From Tannerella sp. (GTDB lineage Bacteria; Bacteroidota; Bacteroidia; Bacteroidales; Tannerellaceae): a stretch of 33,522 nt of DNA. The stretch is from assembly GCA_031283785.1 (NCBI GenBank), contig JAITBC010000119.1, positions 1-33,522 of the forward strand. The letters are read 5' to 3'. Position numbers and translations under genes: made by a program. A model generated the notes under the pieces. That model ran no database searches, had not been told where the DNA came from, and saw nothing but the letters and a program-made list of their open reading frames with translations. Each line of letters opens with the position of its first letter. Position 1 is the first letter of the stretch. This document shows positions 15,920 to 24,600 of the stretch, in pieces.

Positions 15920-16939
15920 ATGATTGAACGGAAGCGTATATTAATAACCGGCGCGAGTGGTTTTATCGGAGGCTTTCTTGTGCGTGAGGCTTTGGACAGG
16001 GGGTATGACGTATGGGCAGGCGTGCGTTTGCACAGTTCCCGTAAATATTTGCAGGATAAACGGATTAGCTTCATCGATTTGCGATATGACTCCAAAGATG
16101 CGCTTGTCGGACAGTTGCGCGGGATCGTTTCTTCGGTCGGCGCATGGCATTATGTGATTCATAATGCAGGCGTTACAAAGACTCTCAGGAAGGCGGATTT
16201 TTATCATGTAAATGCTTTTTATACACATCTGTTAATAGAGGCTCTTATCGCAGTGAATGGTTGTTCATGTAAATTCCTGTTGATGAGTAGCTTGAGCAGT
16301 TACAGCCCTGTAAATAAATATTCATTCAGCCCTATACGTATCGGTGACGACCGGAGCCCGGATTCCGTTTACGGTAAAAGCAAATTTGAAGCGGAATCAT
16401 TCGTTAGAACTCAGACTTGTATTCCTTACATCATCCTTGTCCCTACCGGGGTTTACGGGCCGGGCGATAAGGATTATCTGATGGAGATAAAAAGTATTAA
16501 GGCCGGTTTCGATTTAAAAGTCGGTATGAGACCGCAGCAAATAACATTTATCTATGTTAAGGATCTGGCTGTTGCCGCGTTTCTGGCGATGGAGAACGAA
16601 GAAGCGCGTAACAAATCGTATTTTGTCGCAGACGGAGACGTTTATACCGATACGGATTTTGCGCATACTGTGAAAAAACTGTTGGGTAAACGTTTTGTGA
16701 TAAGCCTCCGCATACCTGTGTGGATGTGTTATATTGCATGTGTTTTTTCCGGGATAATCGGGCGTTTCACCGGTAAGGCAATGACGTTGAATACGGACAA
16801 ATATCATATTCTGAAACAGCGAAACTGGATTTGTGATACGCAGCCTGTACGGCGTGAGCTGGGTTTTGTCCCGGAGTATAACCTGGAGAAAGGACTTGAA
16901 GAGACGATACGTTACAGTAAAGATAACGGATTATTGTAA
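15920..16939 (+). CDS. NAD-dependent epimerase/dehydratase (extended SDR)
   Basis: The protein has 339 residues. The Rossmann motif ITGASGFIGGFLV lies at about 8-20, the adenine-pocket segment IHNAGVT follows, and the active site has Ser residues in LLMSSLSSY and the YGKSK (YxxxK) pair. VPTGVYGPGDKDYL is the substrate-loop motif of the nucleotide-sugar and flavonoid-reductase-like branch. A hydrophobic patch near residues 268-283 (IPVWMCYIACVFSGIIG) could touch the membrane. The reaction cannot be determined; nucleotide-sugar, sterol-like or isoprenoid-linked substrates are all possible. It lies 44 bp after the ABC ATPase on the same strand, but no functional link is evident. Confidence 0.85.
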   Translation: MIERKRILITGASGFIGGFLVREALDRGYDVWAGVRLHSSRKYLQDKRISFIDLRYDSKDALVGQLRGIVSSVGAWHYVIHNAGVTKTLRKADFYHVNAFYTHLLIEALIAVNGCSCKFLLMSSLSSYSPVNKYSFSPIRIGDDRSPDSVYGKSKFEAESFVRTQTCIPYIILVPTGVYGPGDKDYLMEIKSIKAGFDLKVGMRPQQITFIYVKDLAVAAFLAMENEEARNKSYFVADGDVYTDTDFAHTVKKLLGKRFVISLRIPVWMCYIACVFSGIIGRFTGKAMTLNTDKYHILKQRNWICDTQPVRRELGFVPEYNLEKGLEETIRYSKDNGLL

Positions 16940-17130
16940 CGGAGATATTCTCGCCGTTTATCGTGATAAAGTATCATATTCTTTTCATGGATTACACGAT
17001 GAAAGCTCAAATTTAGTCTGTCGTATCATGTTGTCGGTGTTGAGAAAAAAAAGTATAATATTTAAATAGTTGAAAATAAGCATGTTGTTGTTTCGGGCAA
17101 AAAAATATATGAGGAAAATAGAAAAAAACA
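16940..17130. other. Gene-free AT-rich stretch
   Basis: This first part of the 683-bp gap 16940-17622 shows no plausible gene, terminator hairpin or repeat. The small open frames in it are short, lack family features and run out of the preceding gene. Confidence 0.6.
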
Positions 17131-17160
17131 TTGCGGTTAAAAAAAAAATACTTAACTTTG
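17131..17160 (+). promoter_or_regulatory. Bacteroidetes-type promoter of a non-coding RNA
   Basis: TTG (17131-17133), a 19-bp spacer and TAACTTTG (17153-17160) match both consensus elements. No start codon with a real reading frame follows; instead a structured region ends in a terminator about 270 bp later, so the product is probably an untranslated RNA starting near 17165. Confidence 0.75.
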
Positions 17161-17164
17161 CGCA

Positions 17165-17429
17165 TAAATTTTAGATAAAGGGAATAACTGGTTTGGCATA
17201 ACGTTGTCATCATCCCGTAATATCTAATTTTTATTGCTGAAAGCCGGTCGTAAAAAGGGTATGTTCCTGATTTACGAGATAGGGCGATCGGCTATACGCT
17301 TCAAATAGCGTAGTTAAATTCGGCTTCTATGCGGTGAACCCGGGTTAAGCCCCGGGTGCTAGAGCATAATGCTAAACGTTATTCATTATTCATTACTGAA
17401 AATCCCCGAACGTGAGTTCCGGGATTTTT
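17165..17429 (+). ncRNA. Structured small RNA, candidate 6S RNA (ssrS-like)
   Basis: The transcript is defined by a consensus promoter and an intrinsic terminator. Its two ends pair in a closing helix: GAATAAC (17182-17188) with GTTATTC (17378-17384), then GTTTGGCAT (17191-17199) with ATGCTAAAC (17369-17377), 16 pairs including one G-U and broken only by a 2-nt bulge. Inside, GAAAGCCG (17239-17246) can pair with CGGCTTC (17321-17327). Between these helices the 3' strand contains the hairpin ACCCGGG/CCCGGGT (17338-17357). TACGCT/AGCGTA (17295-17312) forms a distal hairpin. A closing stem, a large central bubble with a hairpin in its 3' strand, and a distal stem is the layout of 6S RNA, which binds the housekeeping RNA polymerase. 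Size (about 200-265 nt) also fits. I did not recognise a diagnostic sequence, so the identity is a structural inference. Confidence 0.6.
17399..17429 (+). terminator. Intrinsic terminator of the structured RNA
   Basis: A 13-bp stem, 17399-17411 with 17416-17428, contains one C-C mismatch and a GTGA loop, and is followed directly by a T-run (17425-17429) and an AT-rich tail. Confidence 0.85.
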
Positions 17430-17558
17430 ATTATATATAGCCCTCCTCTCCCTCCTGTGCGCATAAAATCGATGAACGGTCGCTGTACCTGATGGGAGGA
17501 TGGGGAATATTTTTTGTTTTTTTATGCCCGGAATAGTTACAGTTTCGCGTATTTTTTG

Positions 17559-17566
17559 TACTTTTG
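17559..17566 (+). promoter_or_regulatory. Probable -7 box of the sodium-pump operon promoter
   Basis: TACTTTTG matches TAnnTTTG. The upstream element at the right distance is only GTTA (17536-17539), a weak -33. The predicted start near 17571 would give a leader of about 52 nt before the first gene at 17623. It lies downstream of the RNA terminator, so the operon needs its own promoter here. Confidence 0.5.
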
Positions 17567-17622
17567 GGCGCATTTTGACGTGAAAATATATAGATTAACA
17601 TCATTTTTTTTAGGCTTTTGAT

Positions 17623-17901
17623 ATGGAACATTTTGAATTTGGATTGTTATTGATGGTTGTTGGCATGCTGACGGTTTTTGCCATACTGTTATTGGTTATA
17701 GGTTTGGGTAAAGGGCTTATTGCCCTTGTAAACAAGTATTTTCCGGAACAGGCCGCTGCTTCCGGATCGACGGTGAATGTGACGGCTGTGCCGGATGATA
17801 AGAATATCCCCGGATCGACGGCGGCAGTTATCGTTTCCGCCGTTAGCGTCCTTACGGCAGGTCGGGGTAAAGTTACGAAAATAGAGAAACAGTCGTATTG
17901 A
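17623..17901 (+). CDS. oadG: Na+-pumping decarboxylase gamma subunit (OadG family)
   Basis: The protein has 92 residues with one N-terminal membrane helix (about residues 6-33, GLLLMVVGMLTVFAILLLVIGLGKG) and a polar tail. This is the standard shape of OadG, the small subunit that anchors and assembles the decarboxylase complex and helps bind its metal ion. It is followed after 36 bp by the biotin-carrying alpha subunit and then the beta subunit, which fixes the assignment. The sequence itself is short and not diagnostic without its neighbours. Confidence 0.88.
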   Translation: MEHFEFGLLLMVVGMLTVFAILLLVIGLGKGLIALVNKYFPEQAAASGSTVNVTAVPDDKNIPGSTAAVIVSAVSVLTAGRGKVTKIEKQSY

Positions 17902-17937
17902 ATGGAGTAATATATTCATAAATAAAAATATAATGAT

Positions 17938-19854
17938 ATGAGTAGAGAGATAAAATTTAGCCTGGTCTTTCGCGACATGTGGCAATCGGCCGGGAAGTAT
18001 GTGCCGCGTGTGGATCAGTTAGTGCGTATAGCGCCTGCGATCATTGAGATGGGATGTTTCGCCCGTGTAGAAACAAATGGTGGAGGTTTTGAACAGGTAA
18101 ACCTTCTGTTTGGAGAGAATCCGAATAAAGCCGTTCGTGAATGGACAAAGCCGTTTCGTGAAGCAGGTATTCAGACACATATGCTTGATCGCGGATTGAA
18201 CGGTCTCCGCATGAGCCCTGTCCCGGCTGATGTGCGTCAGCTTTTCTATCATGTAAAAAAAGCGCAGGGAACGGATATAACACGTACATTCTGCGGACTT
18301 AATGATGTCCGTAACATCATACCATCCATAAAATATGCACATGATGCGGGAATGATTTCCCAATGTGCGCTTAGTATCACACATTCGCCGGTCCACACGG
18401 TAGAATATTATACAAAGATGGCATTGGAACTTATCGCAAACGGCGCCGATGAGATTTGTGTTAAGGATATGGCCGGGATAGGTCGTCCGCGTACGCTTGG
18501 CCGTATCGTTGCCAACATAAAAAAAGAACATCCCGAAATACCTGTCCAGTATCACAGTCATGCAGGGCCGGGTTTCTGCGTCGCATCAATACTTGAAGTC
18601 TGTGATGCCGGATGTGATTATATAGATGCAGGGATGGAACCTCTCTCGTGGGGGACAGGTCATGCGGATTTGCTGACCGTGCAGGCGATGCTTAAAGATG
18701 CAGGGTATATTGTACCGGAAATAAATATGAGCGCGTATATGAAGGTGCGCAGTATGATACAGGAATTTTCCGATGATTTTCTCGGATTTTATATCAGCCC
18801 TAAAAACAGATTGATGAATTCGCTTCTGATAGGGCCGGGACTGCCCGGTGGCATGATGGGCAGTTTGATGGCAGATCTGGATTCGAATCTGGCGACAATA
18901 AACAAAACCCGGTTGAAGGACAATAAGCAGCCTCTTACTCAGGATGATCTGTTAATAAAGCTTTTTGATGAGGTCGCTTATGTGTGGCCGCGCATCGGTT
19001 ATCCGCCTTTGGTTACGCCGTTTAGCCAGTATGTGAAAAACCTTGCGCTGATGAATGTGATGCAGATGCTTAAGGATAAAGAACGTTGGAGCATGATCGC
19101 CGATGATATTTGGGATATGATATTAGGGAAAGCAGGCCGTCTGCCCGGACCGCTTGCACCTGAAATCGTAGAAAAGGCCAATATCGAGGGACGTATCTTT
19201 TTTGAAGGTGATCCGCAGGATAACTATCCGGATGCTTTGGATAAGTACCGTAAGATGATGAACGAGAAACAATGGGAAGTGGGCGAAGACGATGAGGAAT
19301 TATTTGAATATGCCATGCATCCTTCACAATACGAAGCATATCGTTCAGGAAAAGCGAAAGTCGAATTTCTGGCTGATGTCGCTAAACGCAGGAGTGAAAA
19401 AGAAAAGAAAAATATGCCCGGAAACGCGGCAGAAACGAAAGCTTCTGCAGGAATGTTTGCATTACCGGCAACGCCTCAGGTGTTGAATGTGGACGTTAAC
19501 GGACAGTCGTATCGTGTGACGGTGGCTTTTGGAGATTCTGCCGCTGCTACCGCTCTTTCTCCGGCCTTACCCCTGCAGCAGGCGCCTCCGGCAACGGAGG
19601 CTGCTCCGGTATCGACCGGCGACGGACAAAAACTGCTTTCTCCGCTTGAAGGGAAATTTTTCCTCGTAAAAAGTTCTTCGGATACGCCCGTTAAAGTCGG
19701 AGATGCAGTGAAAAAGGGACAAATTATATGTTATATCGAGGCGATGAAGACATACAACGCTATCAGCGCGGAAAGTGATGGAGTAATAGCATTGATTTGT
19801 TTTAATGCCGGAGATGCGGTTTCGGAAGATGATGTTTTGATGGTTATTAAATAG
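17938..19854 (+). CDS. oadA: Carboxyltransferase-biotin carrier (OadA-type alpha subunit)
   Basis: The protein has 638 residues. An N-terminal TIM-barrel carboxyltransferase has its metal-site Asp13 in FRDMWQS, carboxylated Lys176 in CVKDMAG, and His206 and His208 in QYHSHAGPG. The C-terminal conserved carboxylase region follows (about 300-480), then an Ala/Pro-rich linker (about 500-560), and finally a biotinyl domain with Lys604 in EAMKTYN. The usual RDAHQS motif reads RDMWQS and the usual EAMKM reads EAMKT. It transfers CO2 from a carboxylic acid, most likely oxaloacetate, to biotin; the beta subunit then releases it and exports Na+. Methylmalonyl-CoA decarboxylase is less likely because biotin is carried on the same chain. 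The order gamma-alpha-beta and short gaps (36 and 7 bp) indicate one operon. Confidence 0.92.
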   Translation: MSREIKFSLVFRDMWQSAGKYVPRVDQLVRIAPAIIEMGCFARVETNGGGFEQVNLLFGENPNKAVREWTKPFREAGIQTHMLDRGLNGLRMSPVPADVRQLFYHVKKAQGTDITRTFCGLNDVRNIIPSIKYAHDAGMISQCALSITHSPVHTVEYYTKMALELIANGADEICVKDMAGIGRPRTLGRIVANIKKEHPEIPVQYHSHAGPGFCVASILEVCDAGCDYIDAGMEPLSWGTGHADLLTVQAMLKDAGYIVPEINMSAYMKVRSMIQEFSDDFLGFYISPKNRLMNSLLIGPGLPGGMMGSLMADLDSNLATINKTRLKDNKQPLTQDDLLIKLFDEVAYVWPRIGYPPLVTPFSQYVKNLALMNVMQMLKDKERWSMIADDIWDMILGKAGRLPGPLAPEIVEKANIEGRIFFEGDPQDNYPDALDKYRKMMNEKQWEVGEDDEELFEYAMHPSQYEAYRSGKAKVEFLADVAKRRSEKEKKNMPGNAAETKASAGMFALPATPQVLNVDVNGQSYRVTVAFGDSAAATALSPALPLQQAPPATEAAPVSTGDGQKLLSPLEGKFFLVKSSSDTPVKVGDAVKKGQIICYIEAMKTYNAISAESDGVIALICFNAGDAVSEDDVLMVIK

Positions 19855-19861
19855 TTTTTTA

Positions 19862-21097
19862 ATGGAAGGTCTGTTTCAAAAAATATATGATATGACGGCT
19901 TTCGGTGGTATTATCGATAAGCCGCAATTTCTGGTAATGTATGTGATTGCGTTTGGCCTGCTGTATCTTGGAATAAAAAAACATTATGAGCCGTTGCTTC
20001 TTATTCCGATAGCCTTTGGCGTATTACTTGCAAATTTCCCCGGAGGGGATATGGGGATTATCCAGGCTGATCAGGATGGGATTATAGAGATTCATGGCGT
20101 GACGAGAAATATATGGGAGATGCCCCTGCACGATATTGCTCATGAATTAGGGCTGATGAATTTCCTTTATTACATGCTTATTAAGACCGGTTTTCTGCCG
20201 CCGATAATTTTCATGGGGGTAGGGGCTTTGACGGACTTCGGGCCAATGTTGCGGAATCTTCGCCTTTCTATATTCGGTGCTGCCGCTCAGTTGGGAATCT
20301 TCACGGTTCTGCTTGTGTCCGTGTTAATGGGATTTACGCTGAAGGAATCGGCATCGCTGGGTATAATTGGAGGCGCGGATGGTCCGACGGCCATATTTAC
20401 TACGATAAAACTTGCGCCCCACTTGCTGGGACCTATCGCTATCGCCGCATATTCGTATATGGCTCTGGTACCGGTCATTATACCATTGGTTGTCAATATG
20501 TTATGCACAAAGAAAGAACTTTCGATTAACATGAAAGACGAAGAGAAAAAAGCCGCTAAGGTGGTGGTAATAAAGAATCTGCGGATATTGAAGATTATTT
20601 TTCCGATTGCCGTTACTACGCTTGTGGCAATATTTGTGCCTACGGCTGTTCCGCTTATCGGTATGCTTATGTTCGGAAATCTTATCAAAGAGATCGGGAG
20701 CGATACTTCACGCCTGTTTGATGCTGCCGCTAATAGTATTATGAACACGGCAACCATATTTCTCGGACTGTGTGTAGGAGCTACCATGACGTGCGATTCG
20801 TTCCTTAACTGGACTACGATCGGCATCGTCGTAGGTGGATTTCTGGCTTTTGCTTTATCTATTGCATCAGGGATATGTATGGTTAAGATTTGCAATCTTT
20901 TGTCCAAACGGAAAATAAACCCTCTTATCGGAGCCACCGGGTTGAGCGCCGTACCTATGGCGTCGCGGGTTGCGAATGAAATAGCGCTGAGATATGATAA
21001 GAAAAATCATGTGTTGCAATATTGTATGTCGAGTAATATATCCGGAGTTATTGGTTCAGCCGTCGCTGCCGGTATATTAATCTCTTTTCTCAAATAA
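19862..21097 (+). CDS. oadB: Na+-translocating decarboxylase beta subunit (OadB family)
   Basis: The protein has 411 residues and about nine to eleven hydrophobic segments. The family's conserved motifs are visible: GVGALTDFGPML, IGGADGPTAIFTT with the Asp thought to bind Na+, and SNISGVIGSAVAAG near the C-terminus. It sits in the inner membrane, decarboxylates carboxybiotin and couples this to export of sodium ions. It starts seven bases after the alpha subunit and ends 23 bp before a strong terminator, closing the operon. Confidence 0.95.
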   Translation: MEGLFQKIYDMTAFGGIIDKPQFLVMYVIAFGLLYLGIKKHYEPLLLIPIAFGVLLANFPGGDMGIIQADQDGIIEIHGVTRNIWEMPLHDIAHELGLMNFLYYMLIKTGFLPPIIFMGVGALTDFGPMLRNLRLSIFGAAAQLGIFTVLLVSVLMGFTLKESASLGIIGGADGPTAIFTTIKLAPHLLGPIAIAAYSYMALVPVIIPLVVNMLCTKKELSINMKDEEKKAAKVVVIKNLRILKIIFPIAVTTLVAIFVPTAVPLIGMLMFGNLIKEIGSDTSRLFDAAANSIMNTATIFLGLCVGATMTCDSFLNWTTIGIVVGGFLAFALSIASGICMVKICNLLSKRKINPLIGATGLSAVPMASRVANEIALRYDKKNHVLQYCMSSNISGVIGSAVAAGILISFLK

Positions 21098-21120
21098 ATG
21101 TAATGGCTTAAAAATTAGAC

Positions 21121-21160
21121 GAATTCGCAGGGGACAACAATTTCTCTGCGAATTTTTTTT
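21121..21160 (+). terminator. Intrinsic terminator of the sodium-pump operon
   Basis: AATTCGCAG (21122-21130) pairs perfectly with CTGCGAATT (21146-21154) around a 15-nt loop, followed by a long T-rich run to about 21171. Confidence 0.9.
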
Positions 21161-21210
21161 GTTTTTTTTTTGGAAAATACGAGAATAACCCTTTATTTTG
21201 TATCTCTTTC

Positions 21211-21228
21211 GCAGGGATAGTTCCCTGC
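21211..21228 (+). promoter_or_regulatory. Leader hairpin upstream of the DUF349 gene
   Basis: GCAGGGA (21211-21217) and TCCCTGC (21222-21228) form a perfect 7-bp stem with a TAGT loop, 22 bp before the ATG. No T-run follows, so it is not a terminator. It could influence initiation or RNA stability. No clean promoter was found between the upstream terminator and this hairpin. Confidence 0.45.
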
Positions 21229-21250
21229 ATGAATTAAAATTGAAAAGTTT

Positions 21251-23344
21251 ATGGCAGATACTCAAGAAACAAATTTACCTGAAGAAGAAAAAATCGCTGA
21301 AAAAGAAACAGGTAAATTGGAAGAATCTCAAGCGACGGAAAGTAGTCCGGTAGTAATAACAACTGAACCCGGGGCGAAGATTGAAGATGCCGAGAAGAAG
21401 GTAGAAGAAGTCGGAGAAACGGTCGACGAATCGGAAGAAATGGTTGAAAAGACCGTGGAAACGGTTGATGAACCTGAAATAGAGGCAGTTAAACCCGTGT
21501 CGGAGGTTGATGAATCCGGTGTGACGGTTGTTGATGAAGGCGAAGTAAAGATTGAAACGACAGCAGTAAAAGAAGAATCGCAGGAGGCGCCGGAAGTCCG
21601 GGGCGGGGAGAGCGCCGTATCATCTTTAGATGCTGAGGTTTTGGCCGCAGTTACTAAATCCGAAATCATAGAACGGTTAAAACAGGTCGTCTTGGAACCT
21701 CAAAAATATGCGCGTAGCGAAGCAGATGTTCTTAAACAGGCATATTATAAGTTACGCCGTGCGGAAATTGAAAGCAGGAAGAATGAGTTTCTTGAGGGAG
21801 GAGAAGAAAAAGATTTTGTGATGCCGGAAGATGATACGGAATCCATATTAAAATCCTTACTGTCCGAGTATAAAGAAAAATGCGTGTCGATAGCAGCCGA
21901 AGAAGAGCGCCTGAAAGAATCGAATTATATGCTTAAACAGCATCTGATTGAACGCCTTAAAGTATTGACCGAAAGTCAGGATGATTTTAATAAGCGTTAT
22001 AATGAATTTCGGGAAATACAACGCAAATGGAAGGAGATAAAACTTATTCCCCAAGAGCATGCGAAAGAATTATGGCGCAGTTATCAGCTTTATAATGAGC
22101 GGTTTTATGATATCGTAAAAATAAATAATCAATTCAGGGATTATGATTTTAAGAAAAACCTGGAATTGAAAACTCTTTTGTGTGAGACGGTTGAACGTCT
22201 TGATAATGAATCGGATATCATCTCCGCTTTCCATCAATTGCAGAAACTGCACCAGCAATGGCGTGAGATCGGACCTGTTGCGAAAGAATTCCGCGATACT
22301 ATTTGGGAGCGTTTTAAGGAAGCTTCGACGGTTATCAATAAAAAACATCAGGCATATTTTGAATCGTTGAAAGCGGCTGAGGAAAAGAATCTAGAAGAAA
22401 AAAGAGCTATTTGCGAGAAAATAGAGCAGATCAATTTTGAGGTTCTTAAAACGATGAAGGACTGGGAGAAAAAAACGGCGGAGGTGATTGCTTTACAGGC
22501 CAAATGGCGTAAGATCGGTTTCGCAACAAGGAAACAAAATGTGAAAATTTTCGAGCGTTTTCGTGGTGCGTGTGATAATTATTTCAGCAAGAAAGGAGAG
22601 TTCTATAAGTCCGTAAAACAGGATATGGACAAGAATCTTGAACTTAAAAGAGCACTTGTCGAAAAGGCAGAATCGATGAAAGACAGTACCGATTGGAAGG
22701 AAACGTCAAAAGCTTTTGTTGAGATACAGAATGAATGGAAAAAAATAGGCCCTGTAGCACGCAAGTATTCGGAAGCAATATGGAAACAGTTCATTTCGGC
22801 TTGCGATTATTTCTTCGAGAAGAAAAGTGGAGAAATGTCTTCGCAAAAATCCGAAGAAAATGATAACATGGAGACTAAAAAGACTTTGATAGAGAAGATA
22901 AATGCGATTGATGACGATTTGAGCAGTGAAGACGCTCTTTCATTGTTACGTAAATATATTTCCGAATGGAATAATATCGGATTTGTTCCCTTCAGGGAAA
23001 AAGATCGGTTATATAAGTTATTTCGGGAAGCGGTTGATAAGCAGTTTGACAGACTGAAGGTGAACGAACGTGATCGTCGTATACAGCAGTACCGATCAAA
23101 CCTCACGGAACTTTCCGGGACGAGTAAGAATAAGTTATTCAGCGAGCGAGATAAACTTATGCGTGTGTATGAAAGGATGAAGGGCGAACTTCAAACGTAT
23201 GAGAATAATATCGGTTTCTTTAATATATCTTCAAAAGGGGGCGATGGGTTGGTTAAAGAGATGGACCGCAAAATCACCCGATTGAGAGAGGAAATGGAAG
23301 TTATAGTCAGGAAAATAGAAGCGATAGACGAAAATTTAGAATAA
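21251..23344 (+). CDS. DUF349 repeat protein
   Basis: The protein has 697 residues. Residues 1 to about 135 are very acidic and low in complexity (many Glu, Val, Thr; runs such as VEEVGETVDESEEMVEKTVE). The rest consists of several helical DUF349 repeats, each with a Trp and an IG pair in the form WREIGPVAKEFRD, WRKIGFATRKQN, WKKIGPVARKYSE and WNNIGFVPFREK. The C-terminus is coiled-coil-like. The molecular role of DUF349 proteins is not established as far as I know; the repeats suggest a binding scaffold. No signal peptide is seen, so it is probably cytoplasmic. It lies 24 bp before the ATP-grasp-like gene and may share its transcript. Confidence 0.88.
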   Translation: MADTQETNLPEEEKIAEKETGKLEESQATESSPVVITTEPGAKIEDAEKKVEEVGETVDESEEMVEKTVETVDEPEIEAVKPVSEVDESGVTVVDEGEVKIETTAVKEESQEAPEVRGGESAVSSLDAEVLAAVTKSEIIERLKQVVLEPQKYARSEADVLKQAYYKLRRAEIESRKNEFLEGGEEKDFVMPEDDTESILKSLLSEYKEKCVSIAAEEERLKESNYMLKQHLIERLKVLTESQDDFNKRYNEFREIQRKWKEIKLIPQEHAKELWRSYQLYNERFYDIVKINNQFRDYDFKKNLELKTLLCETVERLDNESDIISAFHQLQKLHQQWREIGPVAKEFRDTIWERFKEASTVINKKHQAYFESLKAAEEKNLEEKRAICEKIEQINFEVLKTMKDWEKKTAEVIALQAKWRKIGFATRKQNVKIFERFRGACDNYFSKKGEFYKSVKQDMDKNLELKRALVEKAESMKDSTDWKETSKAFVEIQNEWKKIGPVARKYSEAIWKQFISACDYFFEKKSGEMSSQKSEENDNMETKKTLIEKINAIDDDLSSEDALSLLRKYISEWNNIGFVPFREKDRLYKLFREAVDKQFDRLKVNERDRRIQQYRSNLTELSGTSKNKLFSERDKLMRVYERMKGELQTYENNIGFFNISSKGGDGLVKEMDRKITRLREEMEVIVRKIEAIDENLE

Positions 23345-23368
23345 TAAAAACAATACAGAATTCAGGAA

Positions 23369-24598
23369 ATGCCACAATTGCATTTGTTTAATCCGGGCCA
23401 TGAGATAGAAATCTTATGTGGTAAATCACATTATACACCCCCGTTTACGGTACAAAAAATGGCTTCAGATCTGGAGTTGTTGCCTGTATGGTATGGAGGT
23501 GCGGGAAGTTTTACGCTTGTCAGGAATGGGAAATCATCACATTTCATAACTTCGTTGCCGAAAGAATTTCACACCCGTTTTTCTTCGCCAATGATTTTGA
23601 ATTTGATGATGAAAGAGTTATATAAACGGAAGAAACTTGGCGAGAAAGCAAAACTGCCGCCTCTTACAGCCTCCTTCTGGGGGCTTTCTCCTCGTGCTAT
23701 TGCTATATTTAACGAAATGAAACAAGCCGGGATGAATATCGAAATTCCGGAATGGAAAGAAGAGTATGTTACGCTTACTAAGCGACAGACTGCTGCCGAA
23801 TGTCTTAAACGTTTACAGGAAAATGTTCCGATAACGCCGGCCGTAAAAATACCGGAATTTTTTTCGAATATAAACGATTTGGAGGAATATATGGCAGGAA
23901 ACAAGCCTCCTTTCGTTATTAAGACCCCTTTATCTTCTTCAGGGCGCGGGCTTTTGTGGGTGAACGACAATAAGGTTGACAGCCGTGCCGTTAGCTGGAT
24001 TAACGGCGCTTTGAAGAAACAGGGTGCGGTAAGCGTCGAACCTGTGCTTGATAAAATGCTGGATTTTGCCGTCGAATATTATTCTGATGGGCAAGGCGAA
24101 ATCTCATATGCAGGCTTGTCGATATTCGAATCGCAACCGCAAGGTCAGTTTATCGGTTGTATGTTGGGAACGCAAGAAGTGCTTCTGCAACGCCTGAACG
24201 AGTTCATTTCGCCTGAAGATTATGTATTTCTCGTCGAACAGGTTCGTATTGTTTTGCAGGAAATGTTAGGCAAATCGTATACCGGTTATATGGGCGTCGA
24301 TATGCTGATATATAAAACCGAAGATGGTAATTATGCCGTACATCCTTTTGTGGAGTTGAATCTGCGTTATACAATGGGCATTGTTGCCATGCAGCTTTGC
24401 AGGCAGTTCATACACCCTGAATCGCAGGGACTGTTTCGTATCATCTATTATATTTATGATACATTAAAGGAACATCAGCGTATGCAGGCGGCTTCGCCGC
24501 TGATTATTGATGATGACAAGATTCGGTCGGGATATATGTCGCTTTGTCCGGTAGGGCCGGATACTCATTATATGGCTATCATTGATGTTTTCAGATAA
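23369..24598 (+). CDS. ATP-grasp-fold protein of unknown substrate
   Basis: The protein has 409 residues. The central and C-terminal parts look like an ATP-grasp domain: PFVIKTPLSSSGRGLLWV (ATP-binding lysine and glycine-rich loop, about 180-200), then GYMGVDMLIY and HPFVELNLRYTMG, where the E-x-N supplies magnesium ligands. The first 150 residues (HLFNPGHEIEILCGKSHYTPP) do not resemble anything I recognise. ATP-grasp enzymes ligate a carboxylate to an amine or thiol through an acyl-phosphate. Neither substrate nor partner is visible. The stop lies two bases from the 3' end of the convergent MutS-like gene. Confidence 0.75.
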   Translation: MPQLHLFNPGHEIEILCGKSHYTPPFTVQKMASDLELLPVWYGGAGSFTLVRNGKSSHFITSLPKEFHTRFSSPMILNLMMKELYKRKKLGEKAKLPPLTASFWGLSPRAIAIFNEMKQAGMNIEIPEWKEEYVTLTKRQTAAECLKRLQENVPITPAVKIPEFFSNINDLEEYMAGNKPPFVIKTPLSSSGRGLLWVNDNKVDSRAVSWINGALKKQGAVSVEPVLDKMLDFAVEYYSDGQGEISYAGLSIFESQPQGQFIGCMLGTQEVLLQRLNEFISPEDYVFLVEQVRIVLQEMLGKSYTGYMGVDMLIYKTEDGNYAVHPFVELNLRYTMGIVAMQLCRQFIHPESQGLFRIIYYIYDTLKEHQRMQAASPLIIDDDKIRSGYMSLCPVGPDTHYMAIIDVFR

Positions 24599-24600
24599 TT

